DNA of 10,582 nucleotides from ZC4RG30 sp031424095 (GTDB lineage: Bacteria; Pseudomonadota; Gammaproteobacteria; Steroidobacterales; Steroidobacteraceae): contig JANPGU010000138.1 in the NCBI GenBank assembly GCA_031424095.1, positions 1 to 10,582 on the forward strand, read 5' to 3'. Within the stretch, counting starts at the first letter, position 1. The number at the start of each line of letters is the position of its first letter. The notes beneath the pieces are model-generated. The model was not told the DNA's origin. It worked only from the letters and a program-made list of their open reading frames with translations, and made no database searches. The translations under genes and the position numbers were made by a program. Of the stretch, positions 1-6,187 are shown piece by piece.

Positions 1-501
1 GATCAGCTCGCGCTGGCCACGGCCCACCGGCACCATCGAGTCGACGGCTTTGTAGCCGGTCTGGATCGGCTGGCTCACGCTCTTTCGATAAATAACGCCT
101 GGCGCGACGCGCTCGATCGGCGCGGTCTGCGTGGCATTGACCGGGCCCTTGCCGTCGATCGGGTTGCCCAGTGCATCGACCACGCGGCCAAGCAGTTCTG
201 GTCCAACCGGCACCTCGAGGATGCGTCCCGTGGTCTTGACCACGTCGCCTTCCGAGATCGACTTGTACTCACCCAGCACCACGGCGCCTACCGAATCCTG
301 TTCCAGGTTCAGCGCCAGGCCGAAGATGTTGCCGGGGAACTCGAGCATTTCGCCGTAGCGAGCGTCGGCCAGGCCGTGGATACGCACGATGCCGTCCGTC
401 ACCGACATGACGCTGCCGACATTGCGGGCTTCAGTGCCACCTGCAAAGTTCTGGATGCGCTGACCGATGAGGTCGCTGATTTCCGATGCCTTGATCGACA
501 T
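1..501 (-). CDS. atpA: ATP synthase F1 subunit alpha, N-terminal 167 codons (cut by window edge)
   Basis: Alpha subunit of the F1 catalytic head, which with beta forms the alpha3beta3 hexamer of the membrane-bound F1Fo ATP synthase. The visible part starts MSIKASEISDLIGQRIQNF, the usual delta-contacting N-terminus. It continues through the beta-barrel domain (VTDGIVRIHGL, about residues 39-49; FPGNIFGLALNLE, about 63-75) to VDALGNPIDGKGP and ends at GRGQRELI, just before the expected Walker A P-loop, which lies outside the window. The reading frame is open to base 1. The ATG at 499-501 is supported by an AAAGGA Shine-Dalgarno (minus strand, 509-514). It is the last visible gene of the atpI-B-E-F-H-A series, 21 nt after atpH. 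No anomalies are seen; identification is by family knowledge and is very secure. Confidence 0.97.
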   Translation of the reverse strand, partial: MSIKASEISDLIGQRIQNFAGGTEARNVGSVMSVTDGIVRIHGLADARYGEMLEFPGNIFGLALNLEQDSVGAVVLGEYKSISEGDVVKTTGRILEVPVGPELLGRVVDALGNPIDGKGPVNATQTAPIERVAPGVIYRKSVSQPIQTGYKAVDSMVPVGRGQRELI

Positions 502-522
502 GACTTGATCCTTTAGAAATAC

Positions 523-1059
523 TTAAGCCGTCAGGTCGAGCGCCAATCGCTCGAGACGTGACTTGATGGAACCGTCGATGGTCAGGTCGCCCGCGCGCAC
601 CACTGCGCCGCCAACGAGCGAGGGATCAACTGCCGTCTGCACGCGGATCGAGCGATCGAAGCGCTTCGCCAGCGCGGCGGTCAGCGCGGCCACTTCGCCA
701 GCGCCCATCGGCGCCGCAGAAGTGACCTGCACCTCGACCACGCGCTCCGCATCGGCCTTCAGCTGCTCGAAGATCTGCGTGATCTCGGGCAGAAAGGGCA
801 GGCGCTTGGCTTCCGCCAGCAGGGAGATGAAATTGCGCAGTGCTTCGACATTGTCGCTCGAAGCTATCCCGGCAATCAGTTCAGCCAGCTGCTGTGCACG
901 GACATTGGGGCTGCCGAACAGGCTGCGCACGCGCTCGTCGCCCACCGCTTCTGCCGCGCGGGCCAGCGCCCCGGACCAGGAAGCCAGGGTGCCGGCTGCT
1001 TTCGCGTTGGCGAATGCCGCTTTGGCGTATGGACGTGCGATGGTGAGACGGTCTGCCAT
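523..1059 (-). CDS. atpH: ATP synthase F1 subunit delta
   Basis: Delta subunit (OSCP homologue), the peripheral-stalk cap that ties the b dimer to the top of the alpha3beta3 head. The product is 178 aa, the usual bacterial length. The N-terminal helical domain begins with ADRLTIARPYAKAAFANAK, and the family's conserved C-terminal segment is visible as DPSLVGGAVVRAGD followed by IDGSIKSRLERL. The ATG at 1057-1059 follows atpF by 8 nt, so translation is probably coupled. A GGAG lies within the 3' end of atpF, rather far from the start. Neighbours atpF and atpA are in canonical order. No frameshift or missing segment is apparent. Confidence 0.96.
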   Translation of the reverse strand: MADRLTIARPYAKAAFANAKAAGTLASWSGALARAAEAVGDERVRSLFGSPNVRAQQLAELIAGIASSDNVEALRNFISLLAEAKRLPFLPEITQIFEQLKADAERVVEVQVTSAAPMGAGEVAALTAALAKRFDRSIRVQTAVDPSLVGGAVVRAGDLTIDGSIKSRLERLALDLTA

Positions 1060-1067
1060 GGCGCGCT

Positions 1068-1538
1068 TCAGATCTCCGCTGCGAGCTTGCCGAGGATGTC
1101 GGCATGCTTGGCGGCATCGATCTCGCGACCGAGCACCTTCGATGCCGAACGCACGGTCAGGTCGGCCACTTCACGGCGCAGCGCTTCACGCGCCTTCGCC
1201 GTGTCGAGCTCGATCTGCTGCTTGGAAGAGGCGATCAGGCGATCGCCTTCCGACAACGCACTCTGCTTGGCCGCTTCGACGATCTCGTTCGAGCGCTTCG
1301 ATGCCTGGTCGATGATCTGGTTGGCGCGGTCGCGCGCCTCGCGGATCACTTCTTCAGCGCGTGCCTTCGCTTCATCGAGGCTCTTCTGGCCGCGATCGGC
1401 GGCAGAAAGTCCCTCCGCGATCTTCTTCTGCCGTTCATCGATGGCAGTCGAGATGACCGGCGTGATGAACGTCCGGAAGAACCAGAGCAGGATCAGGAAA
1501 GCGATGATCTGCCCGATGAAAGTAGCGTTGATATCCAT
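1068..1538 (-). CDS. atpF: ATP synthase Fo subunit b
   Basis: Subunit b, which dimerises as the peripheral stalk holding F1 against the a subunit. The product is 156 aa, matching the single-b type. Residues about 5-27 form one membrane segment (FIGQIIAFLILLWFF). The conserved cytoplasmic entry motif DERQKKIAEGL covers 34-44 and includes the Arg at 36. Then follows a long charged, alanine-rich coiled coil (about 45-135) and a delta-binding C-terminus. The ATG at 1536-1538 has a GGAG ribosome-binding site about 7 nt upstream. It lies 34 nt after atpE and 8 nt before atpH in the atp operon. Only one b-type gene is visible, so a b/b' heterodimer of the phototroph type is not indicated. Confidence 0.96.
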   Translation of the reverse strand: MDINATFIGQIIAFLILLWFFRTFITPVISTAIDERQKKIAEGLSAADRGQKSLDEAKARAEEVIREARDRANQIIDQASKRSNEIVEAAKQSALSEGDRLIASSKQQIELDTAKAREALRREVADLTVRSASKVLGREIDAAKHADILGKLAAEI

Positions 1539-1572
1539 GGTGGCTCCGCGAACGACGCGTCAGTTGAGTCGA

Positions 1573-1839
1573 TCAGCCTGCGAGCTTGGTCAGCAGCGGG
1601 TTGCCGGTCGCGAAGTACATCGCCAGACCCACGCCGATGATGAACGAAGCGTCGATGAGGCCGGCCAGCAGCAGCATGCGGCCGGTGAGCATCGGGGTCA
1701 GTTCCGGCTGGCGGGCAGCCGATTCGAGGAACTTGGCGCCCATGATGCCGATGCCGATACAGGCACCCACGGCGCCGAGGCCGATGATGAGGCCGATGCC
1801 GATGGCCATGTAACCCTGGACGAGTGCGATCGATTCCAT
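1573..1839 (-). CDS. atpE: ATP synthase Fo subunit c (proteolipid)
   Basis: Subunit c, which forms the rotating ring in the membrane that carries ions for ATP synthesis. The product is 88 aa with two hydrophobic hairpin helices (about 9-35 and 55-78) joined by the polar loop ARQPEL (42-47), which contacts gamma and epsilon. The ion-carrying carboxylate is Asp63 in GLIDASFIIGVGL, equivalent to E. coli Asp61. The glutamine-containing sodium-binding signature of Na+-type rings is not seen in helix 1, so a proton ring is inferred. The start has a strong AGGAG Shine-Dalgarno with a U-rich leader, described separately. The gene sits between atpB and atpF as usual. Confidence 0.97.
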   Translation of the reverse strand: MESIALVQGYMAIGIGLIIGLGAVGACIGIGIMGAKFLESAARQPELTPMLTGRMLLLAGLIDASFIIGVGLAMYFATGNPLLTKLAG

Positions 1840-1844
1840 TTCAA

Positions 1845-1872
1845 GTCTCCTGGTCGAAAATCAAAATCAAAG
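1845..1872 (-). promoter_or_regulatory. atpE Shine-Dalgarno and U-rich leader (candidate translational enhancer)
   Basis: Reading the minus strand in the 46-nt atpB-atpE gap, a run rich in T (three TTTT or TTT blocks separated by GA, + strand 1855-1872) precedes CAGGAGAC (+ strand 1845-1852), 7 nt before the atpE ATG. E. coli atpE has a U-rich translational enhancer directly upstream of its Shine-Dalgarno, which raises c-subunit synthesis to meet its higher copy number. The same layout here suggests the same job, but this is inferred from position and base composition only. Confidence 0.5.
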
Positions 1873-1885
1873 GTGCAGACGAAAA

Positions 1886-2728
1886 TCAGTGATGCTCTTC
1901 TGCCATCGAGATGTACACGATGGGCAGCACGGTGAAGATATAGGCTTGCAGGCCCACGATCAGAATGTGGAAGATCGCCCACACGGCGGCGAGCGCCACC
2001 TGCGCGACGAAGAAGCCGCCCATGGCGAATGCACCCGTGGCATTGGCAGCCGCCAGACCCAGCAGCGCGATCAGCATGAACAGCAGCTCGCCGGCGAACA
2101 TGTTGCCGAACAGTCGCATCGACAGCGACACGGGCTTGGCGATCAGTTCCACCAGGTTCAGCGCGAAGTTCGCAGGCCACAGGATCGGGTTCTTGCCGAA
2201 TGGCGCCACGAACCACTCGTGTGCATAGCCACCCAGACCCTTGGCCTTGATGGCGAAGACCACGATCAGCACCAGCACCACCACGGCCATCGCAATCGTG
2301 CCATTGAGATCGGCGGTGGGGAGGATGCGCCAGAAGGCATGCTCGTGGCCGGCCAGTGCCGCAATGTTCGACGGCAGGTCCACGGGCAGGAAGTCCATCG
2401 CGTTCATCGCGAGGATCCAGGTGAACAGCGTCAGCGACAGCGCGGTGATGAAGCGCTTGTCACCGTGATACATCTCGCCGACCAGGTTGGCGACGAACTC
2501 ATAAACGATCTCGATGAAAGCAAGGAAGCGGCCCGGCACACCCGGCGTAGCCTGTCTTGCTGCGCGCCAGAACACGAACGCCAGGATCGCGGCCAGCGAA
2601 AAGGACATGATCAGCGTGTCCAGATGGATCGCCGCAAAGCCCTCGCCCACTTTCCAGTGAGTCATGTGGTGGGCGATGTAGTCCGTCGCAGACGGGGCAG
2701 CGTGTTCCGCGCCGTGTTCAGCAGCCAT
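1886..2728 (-). CDS. atpB: ATP synthase Fo subunit a
   Basis: Subunit a, the membrane stator that provides the two proton half-channels beside the c-ring. The product is 280 aa. The key helix reads SLSMRLFGNMFAGELL, with the essential Arg at 205 and the Glu of the half-channel at 214. The last helices carry His254 and Gln261 (AIFHILIVGLQAY), matching E. coli R210, E219, H245 and Q252. Several other hydrophobic helices are visible, for example about 38-55, 95-115 and 145-162. The reading frame is open further upstream, but the ATG at 2726-2728 (MAAEHGAEHAAPSATDYI) gives the normal N-terminus with an AAGG ahead of it. A longer start would run into atpI and add an arginine-rich extension unlike the family. 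Confidence 0.96.
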   Translation of the reverse strand: MAAEHGAEHAAPSATDYIAHHMTHWKVGEGFAAIHLDTLIMSFSLAAILAFVFWRAARQATPGVPGRFLAFIEIVYEFVANLVGEMYHGDKRFITALSLTLFTWILAMNAMDFLPVDLPSNIAALAGHEHAFWRILPTADLNGTIAMAVVVLVLIVVFAIKAKGLGGYAHEWFVAPFGKNPILWPANFALNLVELIAKPVSLSMRLFGNMFAGELLFMLIALLGLAAANATGAFAMGGFFVAQVALAAVWAIFHILIVGLQAYIFTVLPIVYISMAEEHH

Positions 2729-2756
2729 CGTTAGCCTTGTTCCGTAAGCAACCCGT

Positions 2757-3149
2757 TCAATTTTTCGGACGGCGCGCGCGCGCGTCGAACGCAGGCACGA
2801 ACCAGTAAACCAAGAGCGTCGCGCCGTACGCGATGAGCAGCGCGGGCCAGTCGGCCCATTGCCCTCGCGCCACGATGACAAGCACTGCCACCGTCAACGC
2901 CACCTTCAACAACTGCCCGACCAGCAACCTGCCAAGCGCGATCGCAGCGTGCAGCGTGTGGCGCAGCGCGACCAGCGTCATGCAGGCGTTGGCGACCAGC
3001 CCCGTCAACCCGCCGACCAGTGCCGACTGGGCCTGTACGCGACTTCCAAACAGCCCGTACAGGACAGCGATCAAGATCGTCATTCCAGCCTGGGCCAGCA
3101 GGATCCGCGCAGCCATCCGTCTTGTCGCCGGGTCGCGCGCAATAATCAT
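2757..3149 (-). CDS. atpI: ATP synthase accessory protein I
   Basis: Small membrane protein encoded first in many atp operons; the family is linked to c-ring assembly and to ion supply but is usually dispensable. The product is 130 aa with four hydrophobic segments (about 16-34, 43-62, 76-95 and 102-120), the normal topology. The ATG at 3147-3149 is chosen because GAGG lies about 9 nt upstream. The open frame extends to 3263, but that would cross the promoter and overlap parB. The third segment contains GQLLK (78-82) where, from memory, relatives commonly have GE followed two residues later by K, so the acidic residue appears replaced by Gln. Position and topology make the call good despite the family's weak conservation. 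Confidence 0.88.
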   Translation of the reverse strand: MIIARDPATRRMAARILLAQAGMTILIAVLYGLFGSRVQAQSALVGGLTGLVANACMTLVALRHTLHAAIALGRLLVGQLLKVALTVAVLVIVARGQWADWPALLIAYGATLLVYWFVPAFDARARRPKN

Positions 3150-3176
3150 GTGTCCCAACCCTCGAAGAGCGCGCGC

Positions 3177-3205
3177 AGTATACGGACTGAGCAGTGACCG
3201 TTCAA
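3177..3205 (-). promoter_or_regulatory. sigma70-type promoter of the atp operon
   Basis: On the minus strand the gap between parB and atpI contains TTGAAC (+ strand 3200-3205) and TATACT (+ strand 3177-3182) separated by exactly 17 nt. They match the -35 and -10 consensus at 4 and 5 of 6 positions respectively. Transcription would start near 3170, giving a leader of about 20 nt that carries the GAGG of atpI. This is the only long enough gap upstream of the atp genes, so it is the natural operon promoter; read-through from parAB remains possible since no terminator is seen after parB. Confidence 0.72.
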
Positions 3206-3228
3206 GGTCAGTGCATAGGCAGCTATTG

Positions 3229-4179
3229 TCAACGAATGTGGCTGAGGATCCCGTCCAGTTCATCCAGACTGTTGTAATTCACTACCAGTCTACCTTTCCC
3301 GCCAGAACCCTGCTGAATCAATACCTTGGCACCGAGGCGCTCGCTCAGATCCTGCTGCAGTGCACTCACATTGGCCTCGATTTGCTGCGGAGCAGCATTA
3401 CCGCCTGCAGGGACTTTTTGGCGCGCCGGATCCGTAAGTCCGCGCACCAGTGCTTCGGTCTGCCGCACCGACAATCCGTCGCGCACAACCTGCTGCGCGG
3501 ATTCAATCTGCTGGCGCCGCTGCGTCAGCGGCAGCAGCGTGCGCGCATGCCCCATCTCCAGCTGCCGCTTCTCCAGCATCTCCGCCACTTCCGGCGCGAG
3601 TTCCAGCAACCGCAACAGGTTGCTGACCGCAGCGCGTGACCGACCCACGGCTTCCGCCGCCTGGGCATGCGTTACACCGAACTCGGCGATCAGGCGCTCG
3701 AGTGCGCGCGCTTCTTCGAGCGGATTGAGATCCTCACGCTGGATGTTCTCGATGAGCGCCATCGCGATAGCTGCGTCGTCCGCGACTTTGCGAATGATCG
3801 CGGGGATCGTTTTCAGGCCCGCGATCTGCGCGGCACGCCAGCGACGCTCACCGGCAATGATTTCGTACCGCGCTGTGCCGGGCGCCGGATTGTTCAGCGG
3901 CCGCACCACGATCGGCTGGATCACGCCCTGATTGCGGATCGAGATGGCGAGTTCTTCCAGCGCTTCCTGCCGCATGTCGACACGCGGCTGGTATTTGCCG
4001 CGCGTGAGCTGCTCGACCGGCAGATGCGCCAGTTCATCGCCACCGGCACGCGGAGCCGCGACGACTTCGCTGCTGGCCGGCGCAACCGGCACCGTGGCGG
4101 CCGGCACATTCGCACGCGCCTTTGAACTGCCCATCAGGTCAGCGAGGCCACGCCCCAGCGCGGATTTCTTTTCACTCAT
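3229..4179 (-). CDS. parB: Chromosome partitioning protein ParB (CTP-dependent DNA clamp)
   Basis: Binds centromere-like parS sites, loads as a CTP-gated sliding clamp and works with ParA to segregate the origin region. The product is 316 aa. It begins with the family's KKSALGRGLADLMG (4-17), part of the ParA-contacting N-terminus, followed by an Ala/Pro-rich linker. The CTP-binding core has GKYQPR (61-66), GERRWRAA (110-117) and ENIQRE (144-149). A helix-turn-helix region follows (about 171-192, THAQAAEAVGRSRAAVSNLL), then a C-terminal dimerisation domain. The ATG at 4177-4179 overlaps the 3' end of parA by 8 nt; a GTG nine bases upstream (4186-4188) is the alternative. Neither start has a strong Shine-Dalgarno, fitting translational coupling to parA. 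No consensus parS was found in the window. Confidence 0.96.
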   Translation of the reverse strand: MSEKKSALGRGLADLMGSSKARANVPAATVPVAPASSEVVAAPRAGGDELAHLPVEQLTRGKYQPRVDMRQEALEELAISIRNQGVIQPIVVRPLNNPAPGTARYEIIAGERRWRAAQIAGLKTIPAIIRKVADDAAIAMALIENIQREDLNPLEEARALERLIAEFGVTHAQAAEAVGRSRAAVSNLLRLLELAPEVAEMLEKRQLEMGHARTLLPLTQRRQQIESAQQVVRDGLSVRQTEALVRGLTDPARQKVPAGGNAAPQQIEANVSALQQDLSERLGAKVLIQQGSGGKGRLVVNYNSLDELDGILSHIR

Positions 4180-4978
4180 GTGCGGCACCCGCAGTTGCGG
4201 CGGCTGCGAGGAGCTCGTCCTCGCGCCGGATCATCTCGCCGGCCAGCGCCAGATAAGCCAGCGCACCGCGCGAATCCTTGTCATGCATCAGCACCGGGCG
4301 GCCAAACGATGGCGCCTCCGCCAGCCGCACATTGCGCGGAATCACGGTGCGGAACACGGTATCGCCGAAATGCTCCACCAGCTGCGCCGAGACTTCGTTG
4401 GAAAGATTGGCGCGCGGATCAAACATGGTGCGCAGGATGCCCTCGATATGCAGGCCGGGATTCACCGCGTCGCGCACCTGGTCGATGGTGGCGGAAAGCG
4501 CCGAAAGCCCTTCGAGCGCGTAGTACTCGCATTGCATCGGCACGATCACGCTGTCTGCTGCCACCAGGGCGTTCAGGGTCAGCATGTTCAGCGATGGCGG
4601 GCAGTCGATGATGATCAGATCAAAGCGGTCGCGCACCGGCACCAGCGCATCGCGCAGCCGCGTTTCGCGGTTTTCAGTGCTCATCACCAGCCGCACTTCG
4701 GCCGAGGTCAGATCCTGGTTGGTGGGCATCAGGTGAAAGTTTCCGCCCACTTCCACGATCGCCTGCTCGGCCGTGCATTCGCCCAGCAGCACTTCGCAGC
4801 TGCCGTTTTCCACCGCAGACTTCTCGACGCCGCAGCCCATGGTGGCATTGCCCTGCGGATCAAGGTCAATCAGCAGCACGCGCCGCTGCGTGGCCGCCAG
4901 CGAGGCAGCCAGGTTCACGGCCGTGGTGGTCTTGCCCACCCCGCCCTTCTGATTGGCTATGGCGATTACGCGTTTCAT
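4172..4978 (-). CDS. parA: Chromosome partitioning ATPase ParA (Soj-like)
   Basis: P-loop ATPase that binds the nucleoid as an ATP dimer and is released by ParB, driving segregation of the origin. The product is 268 aa, the short chromosomal type without an N-terminal DNA-binding domain. It starts MKRVIAIANQKGGVGKTTTA, with the deviant Walker A at 11-18 including the signature Lys at 11. DLDPQGNAT is at 38-46 and the Walker B region LIIIDCPPS at 121-129. The ATG at 4976-4978 is chosen because the motif normally starts within about 10 residues of the N-terminus; the frame is open 13 codons further upstream into rsmG. It lies 13 nt after rsmG and overlaps parB, in the conserved rsmG-parA-parB arrangement. 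Confidence 0.97.
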   Translation of the reverse strand: MKRVIAIANQKGGVGKTTTAVNLAASLAATQRRVLLIDLDPQGNATMGCGVEKSAVENGSCEVLLGECTAEQAIVEVGGNFHLMPTNQDLTSAEVRLVMSTENRETRLRDALVPVRDRFDLIIIDCPPSLNMLTLNALVAADSVIVPMQCEYYALEGLSALSATIDQVRDAVNPGLHIEGILRTMFDPRANLSNEVSAQLVEHFGDTVFRTVIPRNVRLAEAPSFGRPVLMHDKDSRGALAYLALAGEMIRREDELLAAAATAGAAHE

Positions 4979-4991
4979 GCAGCCCGCGAGT

Positions 4992-5660
4992 CTAGGCAAT
5001 CCCGACGGGTGCGTCACGGCGCAATCGGACGATATTGCGTTCCTCCGTCAATGCGGGCACGTGCACCGGCCGAACCGATTCGATTTGCCACCCCGCGGGC
5101 AACGACCCGCCATCCGCATCGACATTGCCGGGCGCCGGAGCCGGCGGCCAGCGGCCTTTCATGGCGATCACGCGCGTATGCGCATCGCAGAGCGGCGCCA
5201 CCCACGCAGCCAGTCGGGGCAATGGCGCGAAAGCCCGCGTGATCACGGTGTCGAAGGCCTGGGCGGGCTTGAGCTGCTCCACCCGTACATGTGTGGTGCG
5301 CACATTGGTGAGCGCAAGCGTGCGCGCCACGTGATCGATGAAGCGCAGCTTCTTGTCCACCGCATCCACCAGCGTGAACTGCCGCTCTGGGTTCACGATG
5401 GCCAGCGGCAGCCCGGGGAATCCCGCACCGGTGCCCACATCCGCCACGGTGACACCGGCGAGATCGGGCTGCGCGCTCAGCGAATCCAGCAGGTGATGGG
5501 TGAGGATCTCGGCAGGTCGCGTGATCGCGGTGAGGTTGTAGGCCTTGTTCCAGCGCAGCAGCTCGGCCACCAGCGTTTCGAACTTCGCCAGCCGGTCGTC
5601 ATCCAGAGTCACACCCAGCCCGGCGGCGCCATCCCACAGCTGCGCCGTGAGTTCGCTCAC
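4992..5660 (-). CDS. rsmG: 16S rRNA (guanine527-N7)-methyltransferase
   Basis: SAM-dependent enzyme (GidB) that methylates N7 of G527 in the 530 loop of 16S rRNA; its loss in other bacteria gives low-level streptomycin resistance. The product is 222 aa, slightly longer than the 207 of E. coli. Visible motifs are RWNKAYNLTAI (36-46), the SAM-binding DVGTGAGFPGLPLAI (74-88), the acidic strand end LVDA (97-100), TRAFAPL (141-147) and AMKG (166-169). A Pro/Gly-rich insertion (about 171-190) follows AMKG and explains most of the extra length. The GTG at 5658-5660 is chosen because it restores the family N-terminus. It overlaps the stop of the upstream gene as GTGA, which implies coupled translation. 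The family's usual upstream neighbour mnmG is not here. Confidence 0.95.
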   Translation of the reverse strand: MSELTAQLWDGAAGLGVTLDDDRLAKFETLVAELLRWNKAYNLTAITRPAEILTHHLLDSLSAQPDLAGVTVADVGTGAGFPGLPLAIVNPERQFTLVDAVDKKLRFIDHVARTLALTNVRTTHVRVEQLKPAQAFDTVITRAFAPLPRLAAWVAPLCDAHTRVIAMKGRWPPAPAPGNVDADGGSLPAGWQIESVRPVHVPALTEERNIVRLRRDAPVGIA

Positions 5661-6187
5661 GGTGGCGCGTTGCGGATGAACCGGGCGACGAATACCTGCA
5701 CCGGGATGGCGTCGATCCCGGTCGGCTGTGCGCTCCACTTGTGGAACTGCTCGTTGATGCGCCGCATGTGCGTGAGCGTGAAGATCTGTTCGGCGGCGAG
5801 ATACAGGCGCCGCATCGCGCCATCGAGTGACTCGCTGCCGCTCGCCGCGATATCCGCCGTGCAATGGGCATACAGGCTGCCCAGGACCGGCGGCGTTCTG
5901 CCGCCCAGCGAGGCGAGCCGGGCCTCGATGTCGGCAGCGGCCAGCGCAGCCAGCAGCGCATCGGCGCGCGCACCGCGCAGTGCCAGCAGCTGCTGCATCG
6001 CGCGGGTGGCAGTTTCCGCCGGCAATTCATACGAGGTGCCCGGCACACGCGCACCGCCAGGGCGCATGTCCGAAGGTTTCAGCGTGGCAAGCACCTTCAC
6101 CACGTTCGCGTCGTAAAGCGCTTCCAGCATCATGGCGACAACCACTAGCAGCCGCTGGCGCGCGACCGCGGTTTCTTCAGCGTTCAT
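5657..6187 (-). CDS. Hypothetical protein upstream of rsmG
   Basis: Not recognised. The product is 176 aa from the ATG at 6185-6187; an ATG one codon earlier (6188-6190) is equally possible. It looks soluble and largely helical, rich in Ala, Leu and Arg. A hydrophobic N-terminal stretch (RLLVVVAMMLEALY, about 11-24) is too broken by Glu to be a clear membrane segment. Other landmarks are GTSYELPAETATRAMQQLLAL (from about 48), SLYAHC (about 117-122) and LTHMRRINEQFHKWS (about 146-160). There are no obvious nucleotide-binding, metal-binding or helix-turn-helix signatures. Its start overlaps the end of the reductase gene by about 11 nt and its TGA overlaps the rsmG GTG by 4 nt, so it is clearly part of the same co-translated cluster. 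The coding call rests on this tight packing and a plausible composition; function is unknown. Confidence 0.78.
   Translation of the reverse strand: MNAEETAVARQRLLVVVAMMLEALYDANVVKVLATLKPSDMRPGGARVPGTSYELPAETATRAMQQLLALRGARADALLAALAAADIEARLASLGGRTPPVLGSLYAHCTADIAASGSESLDGAMRRLYLAAEQIFTLTHMRRINEQFHKWSAQPTGIDAIPVQVFVARFIRNAPP

Noticed and set aside
1087..2734. Long plus-strand frames opposite the atp genes (for example 1087-1935 and 1889-2734)
   Set aside because: They are shadows of atpF, atpE and atpB; no ribosome-binding site or recognisable protein features support them.
2729..2881. Upstream start for atpB adding 51 residues
   Set aside because: The added part is Arg/Ser-rich, overlaps atpI in another frame and is not found in a-subunit proteins; the ATG at 2728 gives the usual N-terminus.
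3227..3232. Perfect TTGACA (minus strand) over the parB stop codon as the -35 of the atp promoter
   Set aside because: No acceptable -10 lies 16-18 nt downstream, and TATACT is 44 nt away. The TTGAAC/TATACT pair with 17-nt spacing is a better promoter.
3932..5242. 436-codon plus-strand open frame opposite parA, parB and rsmG
   Set aside because: It is antisense to three clearly identified genes, its translation is rich in His, Arg and Gln without domains, and such long mirror frames are expected in GC-rich coding DNA.
5325..5337. CACGTGA core inside rsmG as a possible parS site
   Set aside because: Only the central CACGTGA matches the parS consensus; the flanking bases (GCGC on one side, TCG on the other) do not, so it is most likely chance. 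No other parS-like palindrome was seen by eye.
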